From positions 1 through 28,826 of the forward strand of contig JAAVHU010000032.1 in NCBI GenBank assembly GCA_014799585.1: 28,826 nt of DNA, given 5' to 3'. Below, one piece after another: positions 22,539 to 28,826 of the stretch. This DNA is from Clostridiales bacterium (lineage in GTDB: Bacteria; Bacillota; Clostridia; Oscillospirales; Acutalibacteraceae). The notes under the pieces were generated by a model. It saw only the letters and a list, made by a program, of their open reading frames with translations. It did no database searches and had not been told where the DNA came from. Positions within the stretch are counted from its first letter, which is position 1; each line of letters starts with the position of its first letter. Made by a program: the position numbers and the translations under genes.

Positions 22539-24650
22539 TTATTTAAGCCTTGCGGCAATAACGCTCATATCATCTTCCTTTTTACCCTCTGCAATATTGA
22601 GTGCTTCTTTTAAAATAATATCGGCAATTTCCTGCGGTGTATTATCTTCAAAACTGCGAAGCAATGTTGAAAGCCATTCTCCGCCAAGTTCCGTTATACC
22701 ATCGCTCATCATAACAATCAAATCTCCGCTGCTTAAAACAGCCGTTCTCTTTGCAAATTCAATACCTCTTAAAATGCCCGCAGGCATAGATGTTAACTCA
22801 CATTTTGTTACCCTGTTTCCCTTAATAATAAAGGTTGCCGGTGCACCTGCCTTGTATAAATCAACTCTGCCTGTAAACAAATCCACCGCCGCACAATCTA
22901 TCGTTGCAAGGCTTTCCTCATTTGATTTAACAAGAAGCGCAGAGTTTACTACCTTTAATGCACTGTCAAATCCAAAGCCTGCTGATAATAGGCGTGATAA
23001 AAGCCCTGCACCCATGGCTCCGTCAAGTGCGGCTCTGTTTCCTCTGCCCATTCCGTCACTGATAATCAATATGCTGTGACCTCGGCTGTCATTAACAAGT
23101 TTTATGGTATCTCCGCACAGTTTACCTTCTGCACTGTGCTGAGCAAATCCGATTTCAAAGCTATAATTCGGTCTTTCAGCAAAGGTAACCATTGTTTCAT
23201 CCCTAAAATGCGTAACCTTTCCCTTTTCAAAATTTCTTCCGCAGATTTTTGAAATCTCTTTTTTTATTTCGGGTCTTGAAAGGGCAATCTCTCTTCCGTT
23301 TGTAACAATCTCAATTCTGACTCTGCTGAATTTATCCTCAATTACACAGATGTTTTTTGGATAAATTTCATATTCGCCAAGCAAACGACGAATTCTGCCT
23401 GCTGCAATATTATCAAAATATTCAGCCTCATCAAATTCCTTTGCCAAATCTGCAAGCATATCTGCAATTGAAAAAAACTGATCAGAAGCCACAACTCTGA
23501 TTTCATTCGTTTTTCTGTTTATGATTTCCTCAGAAATATATTCCTCTTTCGTTAGATTTTCTTTTGTTTTTTCAGCATTTCGTTCGTTTATTTCATTTAT
23601 TTTTTCACGAACCTCATTTACGCATTCGCTTATATTGTTCATTGCAGAAGAAGCAAATCTTAACCTAACAACAAGGCTTTGACGCAGTGAGCCGTCAGGT
23701 GTTATATCCGCACTGCCGTGGAAGAATTCTTCCATTTTTGCAAAGGCGCTGTTTGGAATAAGAGCAAAAACAACACTTGAAGCAACAGCTTCTACTGAAA
23801 TATAAAGCCCTGCGGGACTGCCTGAAGCAATTGAAAAAAGAATGGTTGAAGCGGCAAAAGAGATTGCAGCATTCCATTTTCCAACCGGGCTGAACAAAGA
23901 CGCAAGCATAGTTGAAAATGCATATGCCCCCGCAAGAAACATTGTGTCATAGCTTTCAAGTCCAAGAGATAATCCGAGTGCAAGTGAAAGAATCGTTCCA
24001 AACTGATACGAACCGCACTTTGAAGCCAGCAGAATCATCAGCACAGCAACAATTCTTGCAGGCGAAACTCCGCCGATATTCAACCTTGAAAGGCTCATTA
24101 ATATAACCGAACAGGATATGATAATACACGTTAAATCCGAAACAGGCAAAGCCTTAAAACGAAAACGGCGGAAATTGCAGTTTATCGCTTTAAAGAAAAA
24201 GAATGAGCCGCCCAAACCAAGCATGCTTTCGGCAAAGGTTAAGCCGTATTCCATCATCATTGCTCCCGTTTTTACATTCACAACAATGCCTGTTGATAAA
24301 AGCGATAAAAAGGAAATCAGCATCGGCATATAGGGCTGATTTTTCAAATCTGCAAGGGATATTGCAAATGTGCCAAGCGATACAATAAGGATTGCAACGG
24401 CATATCTTGCAAAGTTTTCCGAACAAAATAAAAGATAACCAAAGGCACTGCCAAGAGCCGTGAAAATAAAATTATTCCTTTTTGAAACAGAGATAAGAGA
24501 AATGGAAAAAGGAGAAGCTGATTTTAAAACCTCACAGCTGCTTAATATAAATCCAACTGCAAAATGGATTGCCGCCTCAAAAATTCTTTTTGGCCCGCTC
24601 ACCCTTGTTCTTTCGGCAAATTCCTGCTTTTTTCGGGTTATAGTTTTCAT
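22539..24650 (-). CDS. spoIIE: Stage II sporulation protein E (PP2C-type phosphatase)
   Basis: A 703-residue SpoIIE. The first ~290 residues are hydrophobic, with about ten membrane helices; a charged middle region (about 330-480) follows; the C-terminal ~200 residues are a PP2C/SpoIIE phosphatase. Its metal-binding aspartates are in IISDGMGRG (Asp532), MMSDGITE (Asp650) and EDDMSVIA (Asp694). In endospore formers SpoIIE sits at the polar septum, interacts with FtsZ and dephosphorylates SpoIIAA, freeing sigma-F in the forespore. It is shorter than the Bacillus protein (about 830) but has all parts. The gene is single, between glmS and two tandem terminators, rather than next to tilS-ftsH as often seen. 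The start has only a weak Shine-Dalgarno (GGATG). Its presence implies a sporulating lineage. Confidence 0.95.
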   Translation of the reverse strand: MKTITRKKQEFAERTRVSGPKRIFEAAIHFAVGFILSSCEVLKSASPFSISLISVSKRNNFIFTALGSAFGYLLFCSENFARYAVAILIVSLGTFAISLADLKNQPYMPMLISFLSLLSTGIVVNVKTGAMMMEYGLTFAESMLGLGGSFFFFKAINCNFRRFRFKALPVSDLTCIIISCSVILMSLSRLNIGGVSPARIVAVLMILLASKCGSYQFGTILSLALGLSLGLESYDTMFLAGAYAFSTMLASLFSPVGKWNAAISFAASTILFSIASGSPAGLYISVEAVASSVVFALIPNSAFAKMEEFFHGSADITPDGSLRQSLVVRLRFASSAMNNISECVNEVREKINEINERNAEKTKENLTKEEYISEEIINRKTNEIRVVASDQFFSIADMLADLAKEFDEAEYFDNIAAGRIRRLLGEYEIYPKNICVIEDKFSRVRIEIVTNGREIALSRPEIKKEISKICGRNFEKGKVTHFRDETMVTFAERPNYSFEIGFAQHSAEGKLCGDTIKLVNDSRGHSILIISDGMGRGNRAALDGAMGAGLLSRLLSAGFGFDSALKVVNSALLVKSNEESLATIDCAAVDLFTGRVDLYKAGAPATFIIKGNRVTKCELTSMPAGILRGIEFAKRTAVLSSGDLIVMMSDGITELGGEWLSTLLRSFEDNTPQEIADIILKEALNIAEGKKEDDMSVIAARLK

Positions 24651-24693
24651 TTTTACACATCCGTAAAATCAGATTTTTCTCCCCGTTCAACAC

Positions 24694-24727
24694 ATTATAT
24701 ATATAATGAGGTAAAAAAATTGTCGCT
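24694..24727 (-). promoter_or_regulatory. Possible Spo0A-dependent promoter of spoIIE
   Basis: TATAAT (24699-24694) on the minus strand has no -35 at 17 nt, but GCGACA (24726-24721) lies 21 nt upstream, within TTGTCGCT on the plus strand (24720-24727; 6 of 8 bases of the 0A box TTGTCGAA). Wide-spaced sigma-A promoters with 0A boxes drive spoIIE in Bacillus. Tentative. Confidence 0.35.
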
Positions 24728-24743
24728 TTCGGAAATATCAAAA

Positions 24744-24772
24744 CAAAAAGCCTTTCCTTTTGCGGAAAGGCT
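24744..24772 (-). terminator. Second terminator after the GPH symporter gene
   Basis: AGCCTTTCC (24749-24757) pairs with GGAAAGGCT (24764-24772); minus-strand TTTTTG follows. It stands about 40 bp beyond the first terminator and seals the spoIIE promoter region. Confidence 0.82.
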
Positions 24773-24810
24773 CATCGCACCCTACAATAATTATTCAACC
24801 ATATATGAAC

Positions 24811-24841
24811 AAAAAAACGGACAATCAAAGATTGCCCGTTT
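24811..24841 (-). terminator. First terminator after the GPH symporter gene
   Basis: AAACGGACAATC (24815-24826) and GATTGCCCGTTT (24830-24841), one mismatch, loop AAA; minus-strand T7 run follows at 24817-24811. Confidence 0.87.
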
Positions 24842-24847
24842 CTATTT

Positions 24848-26359
24848 TTATGCAGTTTTTTCATCCTCTGCGTTATGTCTTTCAACAAGTTCAGCAAGCA
24901 TTTTTTCGTGTGATTTTCTATCTACTTCATACTTGAGAGTTGGAATAATTGAAATTGCCATACCGATTGCAGGCGGAATGGAAATCAGAAGCCACATTGC
25001 CCATGAATACTGCTGATAATCAGATGCAAAACTTGCGCCCTGTTCAAGAGCCGCATTCATTGCTGAAATGTTAACATCTGTGTATCCAACTGCTGCGTAA
25101 ACATAAGCTGAAACGATGGAAGCAATACCTGCCTGGAACTTTGTAATAAAACTCTGACCGCTGAAAAATACACCATCAGGACGGAAGCCGTGATGATATT
25201 CCTCATAATCAATACAATCTGAAATCATAACAGACTGGCAAACACTTGAACCGCCAAGTCCTGCACCTGCACCAAAGATAAGAATGCCAAGCAGAATTAC
25301 CCAATGCATTTTATCAAGACCTGTTGGATCTAACTTGTAAATGACAAAGATAAGTGCCATAGGAATTGCAGAACCTATACCGAATATATTATAAATCTTT
25401 TTGCTGTCAAATTTCTTGAGAAGGCTTGGGCAGATACCCATTGAAACAAACTGACCAAGGAAAAATCCGCCGCCGATAATTGCAATGATAAGAAGCACCT
25501 TCGGGCTTGTAAATGCATTTGCAAGGTTTCCGGCACAATAATAATACGCAAACAATGTCATAACAACAATCATCATAAGCTGCATCGGTGAACGAAGAAT
25601 ACCGCTGATCAAAATTCTTCTGAACGGCTTACAGTTCCACATAAGCGCAAAACTTTCCTTCATTGTTTTTGTTTCTGATGAAACAGGCACCTTTTCCCTT
25701 GTTCCAATTCCTGCCATCTGGAAAAGAACAGAAGCAATAATTGTAAGTGCTATGCAAACAATGATGAAGCCTGCCTGTGCATTCGCAGCCTTCTGAAGCA
25801 TATCGTTTGCGGCCTGTGAAGCGGCAACAATAGCAACAGTAACTACACCGCCTGCGATTGAAGCAACGATTCTTGCAAGAGAAATAAGATTTGCACGGTC
25901 TTTCTCATCCTCACTCATACGGCTTATAATGCCCCAAAGCGGAATATCAGCAACCGTGTAGCTCATTCCCCATAAAATATAGGAAACTGCTGCCCACATA
26001 ACAATCAAAACCATTGCTGTATTATTTCCGTTTTCTTTTGCTGTTGCATAATTTCCGTTTAAAAATGCAACGCAGGTTATAACGCAAATTACAACAGGAG
26101 CAAAAAGCAGATACGGACGGCATTTGCCCCATTTGGTTCTTGTTTTGTCTACAATAGTACCCATCATCGGATCATTAACTGCATCCCAAACTCTTGCGAT
26201 AGCAAAAATCCAGCCAAGAGCAATTGCAGGCAGGCATATTACATTCTGAAAATAGTAATAAAGCCCTGTGGCAACGATATTATAAATCATATTTTGCCCG
26301 AAAAGCCCTGTGAGGTACATATTACGTTCTTTTTTCGTATAAGTTTTAACTTGTGCCAT
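24848..26359 (-). CDS. GPH family sugar:cation symporter (MelB-like)
   Basis: A 503-residue major facilitator of the glycoside-pentoside-hexuronide:cation symporter family, with twelve membrane helices. The N-terminal segment ARVWDAVNDPMMG (about 55-67) carries the conserved acidic residues that bind Na+ or H+ in MelB, and the loop DKTRTKWGKCRPYLL is the family signature. These carriers import galactosides, pentosides or glucuronides with a cation. No hydrolase is adjacent, so the sugar cannot be assigned; the cytoplasmic GH27 enzyme at 7584-8891 would be compatible but is far away. The gene has its own strong promoter, a GGGGG-containing Shine-Dalgarno region and two terminators in series. 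Confidence 0.93.
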   Translation of the reverse strand: MAQVKTYTKKERNMYLTGLFGQNMIYNIVATGLYYYFQNVICLPAIALGWIFAIARVWDAVNDPMMGTIVDKTRTKWGKCRPYLLFAPVVICVITCVAFLNGNYATAKENGNNTAMVLIVMWAAVSYILWGMSYTVADIPLWGIISRMSEDEKDRANLISLARIVASIAGGVVTVAIVAASQAANDMLQKAANAQAGFIIVCIALTIIASVLFQMAGIGTREKVPVSSETKTMKESFALMWNCKPFRRILISGILRSPMQLMMIVVMTLFAYYYCAGNLANAFTSPKVLLIIAIIGGGFFLGQFVSMGICPSLLKKFDSKKIYNIFGIGSAIPMALIFVIYKLDPTGLDKMHWVILLGILIFGAGAGLGGSSVCQSVMISDCIDYEEYHHGFRPDGVFFSGQSFITKFQAGIASIVSAYVYAAVGYTDVNISAMNAALEQGASFASDYQQYSWAMWLLISIPPAIGMAISIIPTLKYEVDRKSHEKMLAELVERHNAEDEKTA

Positions 26360-26390
26360 AAATAATTACCCCCTAATTTGCACACTTTAT

Positions 26391-26419
26391 ATTATAATGT
26401 ATAAATTTCCATTTATCAA
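26391..26419 (-). promoter_or_regulatory. Sigma-A promoter of the GPH symporter gene
   Basis: TTGATA (26419-26414) and TATAAT (26396-26391) on the minus strand, spacer 17 nt. Confidence 0.78.
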
Positions 26420-26481
26420 GGAATATTGAAAAATAAAAGTAAATATCGTAATCCACCCGAATATCAAAGGCTTCAACAATG

Positions 26482-26506
26482 AAAAACGGGCGGCTGATAG
26501 CCGCCC
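26482..26506 (-). terminator. Terminator after the flavodiiron gene (repeat-like)
   Basis: GGGCGGCT (26488-26495) and AGCCGCCC (26499-26506) form a strong stem, loop GAT; minus-strand CGTTTTTC follows. The CTAGGGGCGGC...GCCGCCCG style resembles short hairpin repeats common in clostridial genomes. Confidence 0.85.
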
Positions 26507-26524
26507 CTAGAGTAATAATTAATC

Positions 26525-27682
26525 TTATTTCAAAATTTCATCAGCAAGTGCTTCCATTGCTTCAACATCTGCTGCTTTCATTGTTGATTTAATTGTAACC
26601 TTGTTTTCGCAGATTGAAACATTTTTCATAGGCTCTAAAACAGATAACATTGCTTTGTTTGCACAAGGTGCCCAAGAACCGTTTTCAACAAGAGCAACTG
26701 TTCTGTTCTGATATGCCTTACTTTTAAGGTGATGAAGGAATGCTTCCATTGGCGGGAACACGCCACCATCATAGCTTGTAGCAAGAAGCACCATCTTGCC
26801 ATATTTAAATGCATCCTCAACAGCTTCTGCAATATCATCCCTTGATAAATCCGAAATCGGCACTTTTTTGCAGCCCTTAGCTTCAAGAATTTCTTTCATC
26901 TTAAGAGCGGCCTTTTCGGTGTTGCCGTGAATGGAAGCATAAGCAACAAACACGCCCTCTGCCTCAACACCATATGAAGACCAGATATCATAAAGATTGA
27001 TATAATATTCAAGATTTTCAGATAAAATCGGGCCGTGAAGCGGGCAGATAATCTGAATATCAAGAGCAGCAGCCTTTTTAAGAAGCGTCTGAACAGGTGC
27101 ACCATACTTACCAACAATGTTGAAATAATATCTTCTTGCCTCGCATGCCCAATCCTCATCACAATCAAGAGAACCGAATTTACCAAATCCATCAGCAGAG
27201 AAAAGCACCTTTTCACTGCTTTCATAAGAAACCATAACCTCTGGCCAATGCACCATAGGAGCCATAATGAATGTTAATGTGTGGCTGCCGAGTGAAAGTG
27301 TATCTCCCTCTTTAACAACAAGTTTTGAAACGCTTTCATCAATGTCAAAAAACTGCGGAAGCATTGCAAAGGTTTTTGCATTTCCAACAAGTGTTATAGA
27401 CGGATATTTTTCAGCAACGAGTTTGATATTTGCAGCGTGGTCAGGCTCCAAATGAGAAATAACAAGATAATCAGGCTCTTTGCCGTTCAGCTCTTTTTCA
27501 AGATTTTCAAACCATTCATTTGTTTTTCTTGCATCAACTGTATCCATAACAGCAATTTTTTCATCAAGAATAATATATGAATTATACGCAATTCCGTTTG
27601 GAACAATATACTGGCTTTCAAAAAGGTCTATATCCTTATCATTTACACCGATGTATTTGATGCTGTCTGTAACTTTAATCAT
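26525..27682 (-). CDS. FprA family flavodiiron protein
   Basis: A 385-residue type A flavodiiron protein. The N-terminal metallo-beta-lactamase-like domain carries the diiron ligands: HLEPDH (His77, Glu79, Asp81, His82), His145 (MVHWPE), Asp164 (FSADGFG) and His216 (CPLHGP). The C-terminal flavodoxin domain (from about residue 244) binds FMN through the ASIHGNTEKAA loop. These cytoplasmic enzymes reduce O2 to water, some also NO, taking electrons from rubredoxin or similar carriers, and protect strict anaerobes from oxygen. There is no fused rubredoxin or flavin reductase domain, so electrons must come from a separate protein not in the window. The gene is monocistronic; GGAGGA precedes the ATG, and a PerR-box-like palindrome lies in the promoter region, consistent with peroxide or oxygen control. 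Confidence 0.95.
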   Translation of the reverse strand: MIKVTDSIKYIGVNDKDIDLFESQYIVPNGIAYNSYIILDEKIAVMDTVDARKTNEWFENLEKELNGKEPDYLVISHLEPDHAANIKLVAEKYPSITLVGNAKTFAMLPQFFDIDESVSKLVVKEGDTLSLGSHTLTFIMAPMVHWPEVMVSYESSEKVLFSADGFGKFGSLDCDEDWACEARRYYFNIVGKYGAPVQTLLKKAAALDIQIICPLHGPILSENLEYYINLYDIWSSYGVEAEGVFVAYASIHGNTEKAALKMKEILEAKGCKKVPISDLSRDDIAEAVEDAFKYGKMVLLATSYDGGVFPPMEAFLHHLKSKAYQNRTVALVENGSWAPCANKAMLSVLEPMKNVSICENKVTIKSTMKAADVEAMEALADEILK

Positions 27683-27705
27683 ATGTTTATCCTCCGTAAA
27701 TTTTA

Positions 27706-27720
27706 CTATACTTATTATAA
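27706..27720 (-). promoter_or_regulatory. Candidate PerR box upstream of the flavodiiron gene
   Basis: On the minus strand TTATAAT-A-AGTATAG matches the PerR consensus TTATAAT-N-ATTATAA at 12 of 14 defined positions. It overlaps the likely -10 (TATAAT) and lies about 25-40 nt before the start codon. Known PerR regulation of flavodiiron genes in clostridia supports it, but the DNA is AT-rich. Confidence 0.5.
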
Positions 27721-27766
27721 CGCAAATAAAATAACATAATCAGCCGTTTTTTTCAAGAGTTATAGG

Positions 27767-27798
27767 CAAAAAAGAAATCCCGTGAAATCACGGGATTT
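27767..27798 (-). terminator. Terminator after the NSS transporter gene
   Basis: AAATCCCGTG (27775-27784) pairs with CACGGGATTT (27789-27798), loop AAAT; minus-strand CTTTTTT follows. Confidence 0.92.
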
Positions 27799-27806
27799 GG
27801 AAAAGC

Positions 27807-28826
27807 TTAAATAGAAATAATACCAAGTGCATCAAGCACAGAGCTTATGAGGATTATAAAAATGAAAATCGGAGCTATCCATTTAACCATCACTGTATAA
27901 AAACGCTTCATTTTAAACGGGCCGTTTATCTCAACCTCATCAATAACCGTTTTCGGCTTAACAATAAAGCCGATAACAATGCAGGTTAACATACCAACAA
28001 TCGGCATAATAACACTGTTTGAGGTGAAATCAAGGAAATCAAGAATATCAAAGCCGAATATCGTGATATGGCTTAAAATACCAAAACCAAGCGAGCAGAA
28101 AATACCGATTAAAACAGCATATAAATAAGCAATTGCTGTTGCTTTTCTTCTGCCGATTTTATATTTATCATCAATTCCTGCAACAATTGCCTCCATAACG
28201 GAAACTGCACTTGTTAATGCAGCAAAAAACACAAGCACAAAGAAAAGAGAGCCCACAACACTGCCGAACGGCATAGAGTTAAACACCTTCGGAAGCGTTA
28301 CAAACATCAGGCTTGGACCTTTGCCGAGTGCATCGGCATCTCCTCCTGAATACGCAAACACAGCAGGCACAATCATCAATCCCGCAAGAAACGCAATAAC
28401 CGTATCAAAAAGCTCTATCTGACGAACGGATTTTTCAATGCTGTCTTCCTTTCTTACATAAGAACCGTATGTTATCATAATGCCCATTGCAAGGCTCATA
28501 GAAAAGAAGAGCTGACCCAATGCCGCAAGAATGGTTTTAACGCTAAGATGTGCAATGTCCGGTTTAAGATAGTAAGCAACACCTGCGCCTGCACCATCTC
28601 TTGTTAAAACAAAAACAGTTAAAACAATCGTAAGTATAAGAAGCATAGGCATAAGAATTTTGCTCAGCTTTTCAATACCCTTGTTTACACCAAGGAAAAT
28701 AATAACGGCAACAAGCGTTGCAAATATAAAGAAGAAGATAAGCGGAGAAGCCGTTGATGAAATGAAGGATGGAAAATACGCATCCTCTGCCGACTCTGCA
28801 ACAGCACCCGAAAGCATAACCGCACC
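27807..28826 (-). CDS. Sodium-dependent transporter (NSS/SNF family), 3' part
   Basis: The frame stays open through the right edge (the codons before the internal ATG at 28817 read on as Gly-Ala-Val), so this is the C-terminal ~339 residues of a protein normally about 440-460 long. Helices corresponding to TM5-TM11/12 are present, with LGQLFFSMSLAMGIMITYGSY, quoted by its core GQLFFSMSLAMG, being the TM6 substrate/sodium region, and the FFAALTSAVSVME segment (TM8) contributing the second sodium site. The family (LeuT, TnaT, MhsT) imports amino acids, often tryptophan or other hydrophobic ones, with Na+. The N-terminal half with TM1 is outside the window, so substrate choice cannot be judged. 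A clean terminator follows. Confidence 0.92.
   Translation of the reverse strand, partial: GAVMLSGAVAESAEDAYFPSFISSTASPLIFFFIFATLVAVIIFLGVNKGIEKLSKILMPMLLILTIVLTVFVLTRDGAGAGVAYYLKPDIAHLSVKTILAALGQLFFSMSLAMGIMITYGSYVRKEDSIEKSVRQIELFDTVIAFLAGLMIVPAVFAYSGGDADALGKGPSLMFVTLPKVFNSMPFGSVVGSLFFVLVFFAALTSAVSVMEAIVAGIDDKYKIGRRKATAIAYLYAVLIGIFCSLGFGILSHITIFGFDILDFLDFTSNSVIMPIVGMLTCIVIGFIVKPKTVIDEVEINGPFKMKRFYTVMVKWIAPIFIFIILISSVLDALGIISI

Noticed and set aside
22597..23079. Plus-strand 160-codon frame opposite the spoIIE phosphatase domain
   Set aside because: Antisense of highly conserved PP2C motifs; no ribosome-binding site or recognisable product.
24564..25016. Plus-strand 150-codon frame across the spoIIE start and the GPH gene end
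   Set aside because: Runs through two terminators and the spoIIE promoter region and overlaps two real genes; no family resemblance.
1..28826. CRISPR array, tRNA/rRNA genes, insertion sequences, prophage
   Set aside because: No regularly spaced repeats, no cloverleaf or rRNA sequence, and no transposase, integrase or phage structural gene was found on reading both strands.

Overview
The window looks like a piece of a low-GC, anaerobic, gut-type member of the Clostridia, probably Oscillospirales/Ruminococcaceae. The grounds are a SpoIIE-type sporulation phosphatase, an FprA-type flavodiiron protein (typical of anaerobes), MATE and GPH carriers, the zapA-U32 gene pair common in Clostridia, and a palindromic dispersed repeat of a style frequent in that group. 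The lineage is inferred from gene content; no rRNA or tRNA gene is present. Almost all the sequence is chromosomal core or near-core. I see no phage, plasmid, IS element or CRISPR array.

Layout. 1-533: 5' part of a class B sortase gene, cut by the left edge. 610-4716 (minus): marR plus a heterodimeric ABC exporter pair, an autoregulated drug-efflux-type operon with a clear promoter and an operator-like inverted repeat. 4894-7163 (plus): rsmA (ksgA), then a MATE exporter. 7323-7547 (plus): a solitary small Cro/CI-type regulator. 7584-8891 (minus): a GH27 alpha-galactosidase-type enzyme. 9018-9902 (minus): a PHP phosphoesterase. 10030-12952 (minus): zapA, a U32/RlhA-like hydroxylase gene and maf, closely packed. 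13069-14439 (minus): the magnesium channel/transporter mgtE, preceded by a dispersed palindromic repeat. 14534-17113 (minus): rpe followed by two linked membrane-anchored envelope proteins, one with a degenerate DUF4015-like domain and one with cadherin-like beta-sandwiches. 17283-18890 (plus): an ABC-F ATPase. 18924-20544: an AT-rich island with about 440 bp of apparently non-coding DNA and one orphan 393-residue protein. 20645-22462 (minus): glmS. 22539-24650 (minus): spoIIE. 24848-26359 (minus): a GPH sugar:cation symporter. 26525-27682 (minus): an FprA flavodiiron protein with a PerR-box-like site. 27807-28826 (minus): C-terminal part of an NSS sodium-dependent transporter, cut by the right edge.

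How the genes fit together. Most are independent transcription units bounded by good intrinsic terminators and sigma-A-type promoters. Clear operons are marR-ABC-ABC, zapA-U32-maf, and rpe with the two envelope proteins. The GH27 enzyme has no signal peptide, so it would need imported galactosides; the GPH symporter could supply them, but the two genes are about 16 kb apart and their link is only a guess.

No obvious complete new system is visible. The least explained parts are the orphan AT-rich gene at 19363-20544 (possible PIN-like nuclease by a weak acidic-residue pattern), the structured non-coding stretch at 19152-19267 next to it, the rpe-linked envelope pair, and an ABC-F protein whose two motif losses fall in the same composite ATP site.
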